Of a stretch of DNA of 64,000 nucleotides, positions 39,472 through 51,521 are shown one piece after another; position 1 is the stretch's first letter; each line of letters begins with the position of its first letter. Under the pieces are notes generated by a model that was given only the letters and a program-made list of their open reading frames with translations, had not been told where the DNA came from and searched no databases. Source of the DNA: Lamellibrachia satsuma. Lineage: Eukaryota > Annelida > Polychaeta > Sabellida > Siboglinidae. The stretch covers positions 4,533,501-4,597,500 of the forward strand of contig BSQZ01000029.1 of assembly GCA_033239005.1 (NCBI GenBank), written 5' to 3'. The position numbers and the translations under genes are program-made.

Positions 39472-40273
39472 ATCTAGCAAAGTACCCAAATTTGTAGATG
39501 ACACAAAAGTATTCAGAAAGGTTACTAATGATACAGATAAACAAAGTTTACAGGATGATCTAAAAATAGTTAAATGGTCAGAAAAATGGCAAATGTTATT
39601 CAATTTTGCGAAGTGTAAATGTATACACATAGGACATGGAAATATGGAAGAGGAATGTAAAATGGGGGATGCTGTACTAGGTAGAACCACACAAGAAAAG
39701 GACTTAGGAGTAACATTTAGTGCTGACACGAAAGTTTCATAGCAATGTGGGATTGCTGCTTCGAAAAGAAATCAAATTCTAGGGCTAATTAGGAGAACTA
39801 TCTCGTATAAGGAGAAACATCTAATTGTACTCCTGTACAAAGCAATAGTTAGACCACATTTGGAATATTGTATTCAAGCATGGAGGCCATATCGTAAAAA
39901 AAGACATAGACAAGCTAGAAAGAATACAACGAAGAACGGTAATGAGGATGTTGATAGGAATATGTTCTTCAAACTTAAAGAAGGCAGAACCAGAGGACAC
40001 AAAGCAGCATTAGTTAAGGAGCAGTGTAGGTTGGACATGAGAAAGTACTCTTTCTCACAGAGGGTGATAAATGAATGGAACAAACTGCCAAATGATTGTG
40101 TTAATGCTAGTAGTGTGAATATGTTTAAAAATAGAATTGACAGATATCTGATAAGGGCGGGCTACACATAGATGAAAAAATTGTTGGACTCTCGATAAGC
40201 CAATGGCTTCCTTGTCCACTTGCCATCTGGAACTTGTTGTTCGAGATGGCAATCTTGTTAAATCTTGTTAAAT
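39462..40273 (+). mobile_element. CR1-clade element, truncated and decayed (copy 2)
   Basis: Homology to copy 1 starts at the codons just before the catalytic box (KFVDDTKVFRKV, with FVDD for FADD) and runs to the shared 3' end. It is defective: TAG at 39740 replaces the Glu codon of KVSEQC, an extra A shifts frame after WRPYRKK, and about 150 bp covering ATKMIPELRDLSYEERL to LNGY is deleted before EDVDRNMFF. The C-terminal frame then reopens (TRGHKAALVKEQCRLDMRK). The 3' hairpin (40220-40252) and AATCTTGTTA repeats (40251-40273) are intact. Confidence 0.92.
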
Positions 40274-42320
40274 GTCGTGGTAAAATTTTTCGAGTGCATA
40301 GAAATTATCAGTACGAAATACGTTGAATTAGTCTTCGCAAACGCGCATTTCAAAAGTTATTAGTGTATTATTATGCAAACAAGTGTGTATTGCAAACCAC
40401 CATTCCTCAAAATGTGTTTTGGAGCACCATTATGGCGACCTTTTTTATTTTATTTTAAGCTGTATGAAATGTGACTGAAAAGACGTGTTCAAGCACCTTT
40501 ATTCAATTTACTAAAAACAATTACGTGCAGCTTAAAACATTCAGAAGAATAGCTCGCTTCACGGAAGTCCGGATGTTGTCCGAAATAACGTCCCCGGGTG
40601 AAAGCGCACGGTATCGCCAACTAGAACTGGCAAGTAAGACTTTGATTGCTCCCTGTAGAAATACGCGATGAATGCCCGCCTAGACTGGCAAGGCGCGTAC
40701 ATATTTGATTAACTCGACTTCTGTGTGGGGGTCATATAAAGACGATCTCATTTCGCCACGATAACTGCTCCTGTCACTGCGAACACGGATAATCGAATGA
40801 CAAAGTGATGCCATCCATCAAGCACCGAATATCGCCCGATTGAGACAACTTTGGACCGGACCCCTGAATGAACGCGGAACACAATCTCGTCGTCAGAACG
40901 TGATCGACAGGCTGTAGAATGACACGCCGTCCTAGCCCACTCACCCCGCTAACTAATTCCAGAATTACTATATTGCCGTGTCAAGTCGCGGGTAGTATTT
41001 CGCCGGAGTTAAACGGTAACCTCCGGCATGAATCGGACCGACACCGGCCTTTGATAGCGGATATCATTTCGTTTGACAGTCCGCTTTGTCAAACGGTCAT
41101 TTTGGATACGGTTCTATTAACTTTCTTTAATTTCCATACGTCGAGTTGCTTACTGTGGGACGTACACCGTCAATGAGGCTGTCACGGTGCCACCAGGCGT
41201 AGACGTGTATCACGCTAATGCTTCCTGTGTGTCGGATGGCGTCGGTTGCGTCCTAATGTGTTTGCATGCGCCGATAGATGGCGCATACGCGAGTTATTTT
41301 AGCGTCTTTTCTATGTGAAATTTCAACTCCTATCAGCGACGACCGCCTCCAATCCCGGGGGTATTAATTAAGACCGCGGGTGTTCAACTACACCCCTTCT
41401 CCGATATGCGAGATTAGAAAGTTTTCAGCGATAACGTTAGCGGTGTTTAGAAATTGCTAACCCTGGATGAAGAAATGTTTACTGGCTGTGATCGTGTTTA
41501 TTCTGTTGCCTTTGTACGCGGACACTGAAACCCGCCCCTGTTCCTTCGTTATCCGTCGACACAACGCCAGGAGACGCGCCCTGATGTTGGGCCTGGTGTC
41601 ACGTTACAGTCGGGAAGGGTGACATACAGTTAGGGCGCCTGTCTCTCGCCGCCTGCGAATTCCTCTCAACACCCTGAGACAATAAGTAAGGGCAATAATG
41701 ACATGTTTTGATTTTCAGTCGTATCGCGTTTCACGCACGTCCATGTGGAGTGCGCTACTGTTGAAGCCGCATACTTGACCAAGTGTTACGAACGCGACAT
41801 TGACACCATGGGTGTGTTACGAAATGAATTGTTTTTCACAGTTACTTTTTTATTTGTGGTCATTATATAGTTACGTGGACCTTGAGAAAAATTCTTTCTT
41901 TTCTTTAACCTTTTACAGCACATTAAACACCTGTTAACTGAACTATATTGTGTGGGAAATTTGTTAAAATTACATACCTCGTTTTTCAGAAAAAATTCAA
42001 AGCTGATACGCCCTAATTATGGTCCAGCCGGATGCATAATATTCTGCATAATAGCCTCTGCGCGAGCAGTCGGTGCCTGTTCATCGCGTCAAACGAAAGA
42101 TATAGTCTAAGTATAACACAGTTGTGCGGCGCACGCGATTTTAGCTCTTATCCTATATACAAAAGTACTAGAATAATTTCACACATGACACGCAATCCTC
42201 GCTTTCCTACAGGTAGACTCTTTACGCGGTTGGATCTTGACAGGGTATGTGTCCTTTTAGTTGATTGATTGACAGAAATATGAGTCTGCGGCGAGGGTCG
42301 ATTGTGTTGATATGGTCAAC
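40274..42320. other. No gene recognised
   Basis: Unique sequence between two convergent CR1 copies. ORFs of 60-85 codons (for example 40919-41176 plus) have no known domain. Confidence 0.6.
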
Positions 42321-42393
42321 AGTTTGTGTTAAAACGAGGCATGATTGTACGACGACAGTCCGACGTTCTGACCGCTGCGCCACCGCCCCACTG
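42321..42393 (-). mobile_element. tRNA-derived SINE-like fragment
   Basis: The minus strand contains GGTGGCGCAGCGGTCAGAAC, a very good A-box region, followed at tRNA-like spacing by GCCTCGTTTTAACAC, a degenerate B-box region. Only the 5' half is convincingly tRNA-like, so this is a decayed SINE head or tRNA pseudogene rather than a working tRNA. Confidence 0.5.
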
Positions 42394-42504
42394 TGTGTGT
42401 TTCCTGTGGCGTGTTCAGCATTAGTGCAAATATGTATGGAACTTTTTTGTCCGCTGTTTTAGTAGGTATAAAGCAGGAAATATACATTTCCTGTTGTTTC
42501 GTGA

Positions 42505-42523
42505 GTGCGTGCGTGCGTGCGTG
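42505..42523. repeat. Short (GTGC)n tract
   Basis: Four to five GTGC units. Confidence 0.9.
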
Positions 42524-42581
42524 TAAAAGTAATATAACACTTATAAGAGACTGATCATCTTCTAGAACCCTATATATATAT

Positions 42582-43830
42582 ATTTAACAAGATTTAACAA
42601 GATTTGCCATCCAAGCCAAAGGCCCAGATGGCAAGTGGACAAGGAAGCCATTGGCTTATCGAGAGTCCAACAATGTTCACCTACTTATAACCCGCCCTCC
42701 TGAGATCTTGTTTTTAAACATATTCACGCTGCTAGCAGTTACACAATCTGTAGACAATTTGTTCCATTCATTTATTGTCCTCTGTGAGAACGAGTGCTTC
42801 CTGACGTCCAATCTACATTGATCCTTTACTAATTTTACCTCATGTCCTCTACTTCTGCTATCCTTCTTGAGTGAGAAAAACATATTTCTATCAATATTTT
42901 CATACCCATTCAATATATTAAAAACTTCAATCTGATCTCCTCTTAACCTCCTTCTCTCTAGAGTTGTTAAACCACATTCTTTCAGGCGTTCTTCATAACT
43001 AAGGTCTCTAAGTTCTGGAATCATTTTAGTTGCTCTCCTTTGTATGCGTTCAAGCGTATCTATATCCTTCTTACGATATGGTCTCCATGCTTGTATACAG
43101 TATTCTAAATGAGGTCTAACTATTGCTTTATAAAGAGGTATAATTAACTTTTTTCCCTTGTATGTTATGTTTCTTCTAATCAATCCAAGAATTTGATTAC
43201 CCTTTGAAGCTGCAATACCACACTGCTCTGAAACTTTCATATCAGCGCTTATTGTAACTCCTAAGTGCTTTTCTTTTGCAGTAGTACCCAGAACAGTATC
43301 TCCCATTTTATAGTTTACATTCAAGTCCCCATGTCCTGTATGTAGGTATTTACATTTCCCAAAATTGAACAGCATCTGCCATTTCTCAGACCATTTCACT
43401 AATCTGTTTAGATCGTTTTGTAAATGTTGTTTATCACCATCAGTATTAACCTTTCTAAACAGTTTTGTGTCATCCGCAAATTTCAGTACGTTACTTGTTA
43501 TACTGTCGTCCAAGTCATTGATATAAATTAAGAATAATATAGGTCCTAATACTGATCCTTGAGGTACCCCACTCAAAACCGATTTCCAATTTGAAACTTC
43601 TCCATCTACTACAACTCGTTGTCTTCTGTCAGTCAGCCATTGTTCTATCCAGCCAGTTATGCTATCCCCGATACCATAGGCTTTTAATTTAAGTAGTAAT
43701 CTTTGATGTGGCACTTTGTAAAAAGCTTTCTGAAAATCTAAGTAGATAATATCTACTGGCGATCCCACGTCTATCTACTTAGTGATTTCTTCCAAAAAAC
43801 ATAACATATTTGTTAAGCATGACCTCGCTT
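42582..43830 (-). mobile_element. CR1-clade element, 5'-truncated (copy 3)
   Basis: Minus-strand copy closely related to copy 1 (about 25 residue differences over roughly 360). It starts within the codons for KARSC, just upstream of LTNMLCF (43830), and ends in the shared hairpin (TTGCCATC / GATGGCAA) and decamer repeats at 42582-42605, next to a TATATATATAT stretch. It retains DQIE in RRLRGDQIEVF, missing from copy 1. Defects: TGG to TAG at 43775-43777 (the Trp of ITKWIDVGSP), Asp to Tyr in QKAFDKV, and a 10 bp deletion near the C terminus that shifts the frame after MFKNK. Confidence 0.93.
42677..43768 (-). pseudogene. CR1 reverse transcriptase ORF fragment, 363 codons
   Basis: Open from MGSPVDIIYLDFQKAF through SGVPQGSVLGP, the catalytic box FADD, HLEYCIQAW and RRATKMIP to a frameshifted tail (KISGGRVISR). 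Catalytic aspartates of YLDF and FADD are kept, but the fingers region and endonuclease are missing and a stop lies just upstream of the first Met. Not expected to give an active enzyme. Confidence 0.9.
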
Positions 43831-43871
43831 GTAAATGGTGGGCCTGTCGTTGTAAATGGTGGGCCTGTCAG
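43831..43871. repeat. 21-bp tandem duplication at the CR1 copy 3 truncation point
   Basis: GTAAATGGTGGGCCTGTC is repeated with 21 bp period (43831 and 43852) immediately adjacent to the 5' end of copy 3. Confidence 0.93.
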
Positions 43872-46501
43872 CATCGTAATTCGTTGTAGTTTAACAATAT
43901 ATTGTAAAAGAAACGAGGCGTGCAACCGCACCTCGTATATAGCACTCAATTAAAACACGTTATATCAGTGTTCATTCTAAAAGAGAAAAAGTTAGTTATT
44001 GTCACAAATGTCGTAAAAACGACCTGGTATAAAACATCAATGGATGACACCGCATAAAATGGCCTCCATTTGCATGAAGAGAGAAATAGTTTTCCGGCTA
44101 CTTAAGCGCACAATGGCGAGCCGTGTTGGAGAAGAATGCGTCATAAACGGATGCTTCGTTAAAAAGCCACAAGAACATCATAAAGACGTTACACTGACCA
44201 GGTAGTGAAATGTGTCATCGTTTGCCGACTGACAGCCAACCGCGCTTCGGGGTGAAATGGCTACGTAAAACATTCACGGTGATTGCATAACCGCAACGCC
44301 GTGTCATTCATGTAAACATGCTCGTAAATATATGCGTGCGTGCGCGTACGTATCATATAGACGCACGCACGCACGCACGCACGCACGCACAACGTACAAC
44401 CACCAATAAATAACCAACGGTTGCACGTCACTTTACACATGCAAGCCTGGACCATTCGGTAGCATCAACACATCAATTGTAATTGGTAGGCCTACGGAAA
44501 AGAAGTACGATCTGATAATCATGACTTCTGCGTTGATCCAACAACGTGGCAATAAATAATTAATTTTACCAGGTTTAATGAAGTTTCAGTTGCGCAATTT
44601 CGCCTTCTCCGAAGAGTATATATATATACGGTTCAACGCATCGAACGAAGTACTACTCCAAATGAGTCGTTTATCCCGCGTCAGGAAACGCCAGGCTGAA
44701 TGAGTGCGAACGTATATGAAATACATTCGTGTGTTCTACATTGAACCAACGAGGCCGTCACGTGTCTATGTGTTCTCCGAGCTTCTTCTCAAATACATTC
44801 CAACTTTGTTGTGTTTGTTGAATAAGAAACAGTGTCACAGTATAATGTCCTATATGTATAGTAAGGGTAACTCTATGTTATTCTCAAGCGTGGTATACCC
44901 GGACTTTATAAATGACCAAATAAAACGTGTTTACACTTCATTGCCTTGTATACCTATTCACATGATCACCATTAGAACATTTATATGGGGCATTCAGCAG
45001 CGCTGTAATTATTGTCCAAAAGAAATTCGTATAGACATACACGTTTTCTGTCTATTCAGAGTTACTCATTTATTTAGGACAACATGGAATAATTAATCGA
45101 CATAAACCAAGCCGTAGGAGGATTCGAATCCCTGCTGCTCAATAGTCACCTGTATCCTTTCATTTCACTCAAAATCTAATTCGCCTAGGTTTCTTGCTAA
45201 GCAAGTGCTATGCAATGATTGCAACGCAGACCGGCCATGCGCCACTATACACTATATACTGATTCGGTAGCGGTTCCTGTAAATATCCAATTAAACTATA
45301 ATTAAGTCTCAAATTAAACTAGTGATGCTGAATGCTTTCTTGGGAACTTGAAAGTCTATTCCGCTACGACTGCGTTCGGACTCCGGTATGCGAAGTATAT
45401 ATCACAGAGACGATGCGATGCCCCTCCTCGCTTATAGAACGCTAGTCTTTAAATGACGTCAGTATATATGACGAGACAGACCAGGTTCTTTCACCAACGT
45501 CACACATCTCAACATTACACGCCATGAGTATGTCACTCAACATGTGCACGAACGTCAATTACGTAATTAATGTTGTGTTGACAAACAAGTGAAACAACAA
45601 TCGTAATCGATAATCTAAAAAGCGGTTAACTCACCTGACGACCCGACGAAGTTCGTACAAACGTATATAATGACTGTATCGATGCGCGGGGCTTTTCTCT
45701 CAGTGACTGCTCGCGCAATGATTGCTTTCACCGGTGTGTAAATCTGCCAAGAGAAAACACTAAGTAACTATGCATTCTAGAAGTACTTGTTAACAAGAAG
45801 CGGCCCTCATGACATGAGAAATACCCGACAACGTTAGATGTTTCGTGACCGCCTTACCTTCGATAAAGCTACGAGATGTGCACGCGACACGAGAAAGTCG
45901 TGTATACCTGCCTACACGCCGCGTCTATCTATTTCTACCGCGCGAGTGTCGTGTCTCTGGAGCACGTTCCCACCAATCACATGCACGCCGCCTAACGGTT
46001 GTCGGGTTGTTACGTCAGCAAAATGGGGTCCCACCAAGGGTTTGCAACAAGCCCGCAACGTCGTCAGGTTAACCGACCGAATTGCAGAATGCCACTAACT
46101 AAAGAGAATTGGAGTAACCGCACTTCAAAAGCACGGAAAGAAATTCCTGGGCTGGCCGCGATAGCGAGGATAACCCGGACCCTGACCATGGGCGCCAATC
46201 TTTGTCTATGACCGTTAACAAGAAAAGCGGGAAATAAAAGTCGACGTCTTAGACAGACGAGGAAGTAATGGCTGACATTGCTAACCACACCGGCGCTAAC
46301 CCACGTTCCTGGCGGTTATCCACAAACACTTGCTTTGTGTGAAACGTTCTACTCGAGTCTAAAGGCGAACCACAATAATCCGTCTACACCATTCTCCTGT
46401 CCATGTACGACACCGTCAATGGTCGGACGTTTGCACGCTTGCATGCATGCAGCCACACGGGTATGCAGGCGTGCGCGTGCGTGCGTGTAGGCGTATAAAT
46501 A
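43872..46501. other. No gene recognised; one short CACG tract
   Basis: Contains (ACGC)n at 44361-44390. A 130-codon ORF at 44704-45096 (+) and ORFs around 45840-46210 lack known domains. GATTCGAATCC at 45122 resembles a B-box but has no matching A-box. A TATATAA word at 45664 followed by TCAGTG at 45700 is a weak promoter-like arrangement. Confidence 0.55.
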
Positions 46502-46539
46502 TGTGCGTGCGTGCGAGCGTGCGTGCGCGCGCGCGTTCG

Positions 46540-46619
<80 letters not shown>

Positions 46620-46622
46620 TGT
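46502..46622. repeat. (GTGC)n microsatellite
   Basis: GTGC repeats with a GCGCGCGCG interruption near 46525. Confidence 0.98.
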
Positions 46623-46936
46623 CTGGATGGATGTTATTAGCATGCGTGTATTCATGTGCAGTTAGAAAATTATATGCAATCATGGAGGCTATTTCAAAAG
46701 CAAAACATTGATCAAATGAAAAGAACACAAAGGAAAACAACGAGATAACACTACAGATATTACTAGAGATAACACTAGAGTTCACATAACTGAGAGAAGG
46801 CTAAATTATTATGTTTAATAATTTCACCGAATTACTATGACTGTACTGATGATTTATTCATGTTTAAGGAAAGTATATGAAACCCTATAGGACAAATATA
46901 ACTGCGCAAGACGATACTACGCATGACGATATATTA
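46623..46936. other. No gene recognised
   Basis: Unique AT-rich sequence between two CACG tracts, with a 15 bp near-repeat of AGATAACACTA around 46742-46780. Confidence 0.6.
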
Positions 46937-46937
46937 A

Positions 46938-46981
<44 letters not shown>

Positions 46982-46982
46982 C
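46937..46982. repeat. (ACGC)n microsatellite
   Basis: About eleven ACGC units, in the opposite strand phase to the GTGC tract 315 bp upstream. Confidence 0.97.
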
Positions 46983-47058
46983 CGCTGATGATATCTGGGT
47001 AGGGTTAGATGTTTAGGGCTATATTCCCAGTGCCCAGTAGGGAACGAATATATATATA

Positions 47059-47112
47059 TGTGTGTGTGCGTGTGTGTGTGCGTGCGTGTGTGTGCGTGTG
47101 TGTGCGTGTGTG

Positions 47113-47156
<44 letters not shown>

Positions 47157-47213
47157 CGTGCGTGTGTGTGTGCGTGCGTGCGTGCGTGCGTGCGTGCGTG
47201 TGTGTGTGTGGGT
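47059..47213. repeat. (TG)n/(TGCG)n compound microsatellite
   Basis: TG repeats interspersed with GCGTG units, ending in a GTGC block and a short TG block. Confidence 0.98.
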
Positions 47214-47818
47214 GAATTCCATAAGCGCAATAATCCATCAAGTATCAAATGTCGACAGCGCAATGCAGAAAACAAATTACACAAATCAAACCTGTCGGAA
47301 AAAATGGGCTATAGCGTCCACGGCTGCTAATATTAACCGAACCCAATACGCGTATTCTATAAAAAGAATGATTTAGTTACAAAAGATGGGGGAAACATCC
47401 CAAAAGGTGTTTCCCCCGGTTCGATCCAGACGACAGGCCGGCTGGCAGGTGCGACACTCACGAGCGGAGACCTGTTGCGTATTGTACCTGTGTGGACGAA
47501 CAAGATACTTTATCTAACTATTGATACCTTTTACGGGGTTTGATGCGTAACATACGATAAGGCGCGTTCAGTTGACTCGTCTACAATTGTCGCGCGATCA
47601 AGTGGACATTTCATGGACGAGGTTTTCGCTTGTCCATACGTCAGTTCTTCTTTTCCGCTAACCATCTCTCCTGCTCCAATACAGTTATTAGTTTAAGCCA
47701 TTAACAATTAGTACTCAGCATAAGACTCCAACACTTGGCTGCTAGTTCGGCAGCGGTCCTGGATTTCTGCTGCATTCCTGGTGTTCTTTCGGGCCCCGGG
47801 TCATATGCTGCACCCCTG
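47214..47818. other. No gene recognised; one hairpin
   Basis: A perfect 10 bp inverted repeat GGGGGAAACA / TGTTTCCCCC (47388-47397 and 47408-47417) is followed by CGGTTCGATCC. Nothing coding. Confidence 0.6.
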
Positions 47819-47858
47819 GACCTGCTGACCTGCTGACCTGCTGACCTGTTGACCTGTT
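47819..47858. repeat. 8-bp tandem repeat, 5 copies
   Basis: GACCTGCT three times, then GACCTGTT twice. Confidence 0.95.
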
Positions 47859-47865
47859 CTCGCTG

Positions 47866-48150
47866 TTTCCGCTTTTATGTTTTTGTGGCTTTTTTACTTT
47901 TTCCATTTTTTCCTGCTTTCCCCGCCATTCCACTCTTTAGCTTCCCTTTTCTGCTATTCCGCTTTTTCCGCTATTCTACTTGTTTTTTCTACTTTTCGCC
48001 TTTTTCCTGGTTTTCCTGGTGTTCTGGGCTTTCCGGATTTTCTGCTTTTTACCCCTTTCCCGCTATTCCGCTTTTCCTGCTTTTTCCTGCTATTAATTTT
48101 TGTGTTTCTGCTATTCCGCTTTTTTCCTCTGTTTCCGCTTTTCGCTTGTT
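47866..48150. repeat. Pyrimidine-rich degenerate repeat
   Basis: About 285 bp of T/C-dominated sequence with recurring GCTATTCCGCTTTT words (near 47956, 48061, 48109). An F/P/L-rich ORF across it is a composition artefact. Confidence 0.85.
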
Positions 48151-48783
48151 CCATTCTCGGCCAATGACGTTCGTGGCTTGTAATAACAGTATTCTCACTC
48201 ACTCAATTGTCTTTGCTGGTTCAATGCACACGATCATGCCTCCCTGGATATGTGCAGTATACGCTATACTGTTCTGCATCGTTAACTGTTCGGACAGCCT
48301 GCTTGTCCCTCGCTGGTCAACGGATATAGACTGACCATTTCCCCGGATCACACAAATATTACATTTGACTGTTAACGTTATTTGCCTAAAACGATGGTCA
48401 GTCGAACCTAGCTGACCGATAACAAGCCAACGACCAGTGGTGTACACACACCCCCGCGTGGCCCCGCCTCGCGACGTCTGGTCAGTGTCACTGGCGCTGT
48501 CGCCAACAAAGCGCGTGTGTTTGTGTGTGTTTAACGACGTGGAGGCGCGTGTCGGACAGGGAGCGTGTGGACCGCGTCACGCATACATCAGGGTCACGAC
48601 ACGCCGTTCACGCCGCCTTAATGGAACTAGAAACATCTGCTTTGTATAGACACTCGCTGTAGTGGATATGTTTCTGTCTTGTTGGGTTTCCGCGCGACTG
48701 CCTTGCAGTAACCGGTGGTTAAATCGCGACTCTCTCAACTGTCTCCTGATTAGGTATAGTCTGTGAAAGATGCGTACATGTCA
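48151..48783. other. No gene recognised
   Basis: Unique sequence, GC-richer at 48430-48620, with no recognised coding family. Confidence 0.6.
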
Positions 48784-48918
48784 TAATATGATAATAATAG
48801 TAATAATAATAATACAGCGTGTAATTATAATAATATTAGTATTGTCATTATTATTATTATCTTTATTATTATTATTATTATTATTGTGTAATAATATTAT
48901 TATTATTGCAGTAATAAT
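48784..48918. repeat. (AAT)n/(ATT)n tract
   Basis: AAT repeats in the first third and ATT repeats in the rest, so the two ends can pair with each other. Confidence 0.95.
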
Positions 48919-49055
48919 GAAGCACAGCGTTGATCTATTTGCTGGATTGTAAAATTAGACTCAATGAACTCGATAAATGCTATTGATTCGACCCCTTGCA
49001 AATGCTGTTTGCCCAATATAGAAAAGAATAAGTTCGCAAGTTAATTCGACATTTT

Positions 49056-50890
49056 CCTCTTCTTCTTCGTCGAACGCTCAGACAGGGACTCCAGCTCCTC
49101 GTACGAAGGTCGCTGTGCGCTGTAGATCCTCCAGTAGGTCATAGATCGTTTCTTTCACTTGTGTTTCTGTTGACCAGATTGCCTTCCTCTCGTTTTGGTG
49201 TGTAGTACAATCTTGCAGGAGGTGTTCCACTGTCATTGGAGCCATGTCACAAGAACACATGTGTGTGTCTCCAATGTGTAGTTTTGTGTGCAAATGGTGC
49301 CTGAGTCTGCAGTGTCCAGTCCTCCGGCGCACCGTTATGACCTGGTCTTCTCTTGTCCTCACTGTTGTAGCTGGGATGTTGTTTCAGCCATCTCTTCTTC
49401 TCCTTGTGATACACGATGGGTTATGCATCTTTGTAAGTGACCTCCTTCTCCTCTTGATCCAGTTTTCCCTCCTCCTTTGCCAATCTCTCCACTTCCCCGT
49501 TTCCCGGGATGTTGAAGTGTGCTGGGATCCACTGGAGCACTGTCTTTCCGGTGGCGTTCTAGAATACAGACACGGCACTGGCAAGGACGCTGAGTTCCTT
49601 GTTTTGGGGGTTGGATAGTGCCTGCATCACCGACAGTGCATCAGATAAGATGACAACTTTATATTTTGTATGGCCTCTCTCTGTTCTACCAATGTCGTAG
49701 CTGCTGTCTTCAAGGCCTGGGCTTCAGCTTTGTAATTTGTGGAGGATCTTCCTGTAAGGATGGCCTGTTGGATCTTTCGTCCATCCTTCAGATTAAGAGA
49801 ATCTCAGCTCCCCAGGACGATCCTGGAAGCTTTTTCATCAGTGGTCTGTCCGTTTCTTCCATGTCATTCCGAGGTCAAAGGTCACCCCAAGGTAAGTTGT
49901 TTCATCAAGGGACAGGTTGTGGCCTCTGATCTGCAGGTTGGCTTTCATTTCTTTGTTGGCGAGACTGAATATTGTGTAGGTGGTTTTCTTTATGTTAAGG
50001 TTGACCAGCCAAGTCTTTGTCCACTGCTATATCTTCCTGAGTGTTTCCTTCATTCGGACAGTAGCTGTGGTGATGTACTCCTGTCAGTACCAGATGAACA
50101 GATCGTCTGCATAGATGGCGCCATCGATCCAGCGAGGGATGTCCTTTAGAATATCATTGATGAAAATGATAAACAGTGTAGGTGTGAGTAACCCCCCCCC
50201 GTGGCTCGCACTGTTTCAGTGTCTGCTGTGGCGATTCTTGTTTTGGACTCGAGCCTTCCTCTTGATCGGGTACTGACATATCCGTCTGTTCATGAGGCCA
50301 GATATTCCACATTGGTGCATTTTCAGCTTCATACCATCTCTCCACCCTCTGTCGAATGCTTCTTCCAGGTCAATCCATATTGTGAGTGTATGCTTTGTGT
50401 CCAGGAGGGCATCTTCAATTTCTTGGGCGATGAAATTCACTTGATCTTCTGTGGATTTGTTTCGTCTGAATCCAGCAGCTTGCTGCGGAGTGAAGACCTG
50501 TCGCTTCTCCGGGCAACACGTCAGTCTGGTGTTGATCAACCGTTCCATCAGTTTGCCAACACAGCTTGTTAGGCTGATGGGTCTGTAGCTGTCTGCTTTT
50601 GACCGGTCCTTTCCTTTCTTGTGGATTGGAATCATGGTTGCTTCTCTCCATGACTGGGTTACTGAGCTGGTCTTCTAGCTTGTATTGAAGATTTTGAGCA
50701 GTGTTTCTTTTGCTGACGGGCCCAGATGTTGAATCAGTTCGTTGGTGACTCCATCTGGTCCTGGTGACTTTTCCTTCTTCAGCAGTTTGATTACCTCTTT
50801 AAGTTCTTGTGATGTGAAAGGGGTTATCACGTCATCTTCTGGATCCATGTCCTGGAACTGCTTCTGAGCTTCTCTAACTTCGACATTTTA
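49056..50890 (-). mobile_element. RNase-H-bearing non-LTR retrotransposon (I-superfamily-like), 5'-truncated
   Basis: Minus-strand remnant starting inside the RT fingers and ending after the C-terminal region, with GAAGAAGAAG at its 3' end. In order: FTSQELKEVIKLLKKEKSPG with SPGPDG near 50755; IPIHKKGKDRSKADSYRPIS; AAGFRRNKSTEDQVNFIAQE; TIWIDLEEAFDRGWRDG; catalytic box YADD at 50102-50113; then an RNase H-like segment (YKAEAQAL, SDALSVMQAL, LQWIPAHFNIPGNGE); and a Cys/His C-terminal region (GHCRLRHHLH, CSCDMAPMTVEHLLQDC). RNase H after RT is typical of the I superfamily. Several stops (after KIFNTS, after LFIWY) and frameshifts, one at a run of C near 50190, make it a pseudogene. Confidence 0.88.
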
Positions 50891-51472
50891 GTTACACCTT
50901 ACGTGCAACTGTGCGTATTTTATGTGCAGTATGTATGTTACATGTTCCACACTGAGTTGCAGCAGTATTTAACAATTTAAACATGGTTTACGTATACGTG
51001 TTTTTTAACGTCTGCATTGCGTTGTTTCGTACATCTGTGTATTGCCATGCTATGCCCAGCTGACTTGTGTTTCCGTCTGTCTTTCTATTCGTGTCAAATA
51101 TGGGCGTAGTTATTCGTCCGTTCACATCGTAGTTACAACATATCACGTCATAGTTGCCTAGAAAGCGACACGTGGATAAAGAATATGTTTTCCAGTGTCC
51201 ATATATACAACAATACTTTTAGGTGTCATATACATAAAAACATATTTCCGTTGTACATGCTTTAGATCGAATTACAATAAGGCGCGTGTTGTCAACGTGT
51301 GTGTCGTGTCCCGTAGAGAGTTACTCTATATCACATGTTATGTCATAGACAAACATAGCTCAGTTGTTTCCAGTGAAAGGTAAACATGTGTAAGAAATAG
51401 CCCGTTTTGAATTACGTTCATTTTTCTTTTCTTTTTTTGCATCTCAAGTTGACATTTCCAATATATGTATGA
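50891..51472. other. No gene recognised
   Basis: Unique AT-rich sequence; no coding family. Confidence 0.6.
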
Positions 51473-51521
51473 TGTGCGTGCGCGTGTGCGTGTGCGTGTG
51501 CGTGTGCGTGTGTGCGCGTGT
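51473..51521. repeat. (GTGTGC)n microsatellite
   Basis: GTGTGC units flanked by GTGC and GCGC words. Confidence 0.96.

Noticed and set aside
45110..45240. tRNA or SINE B-box GATTCGAATCC
   Set aside because: No convincing A-box at tRNA spacing on either strand and no cloverleaf stems.
47849..48334. 161-codon F/P/L-rich ORF resembling a membrane protein
   Set aside because: It is the translation of a polypyrimidine repeat; hydrophobicity follows from TTT, CTT and CCN codons.
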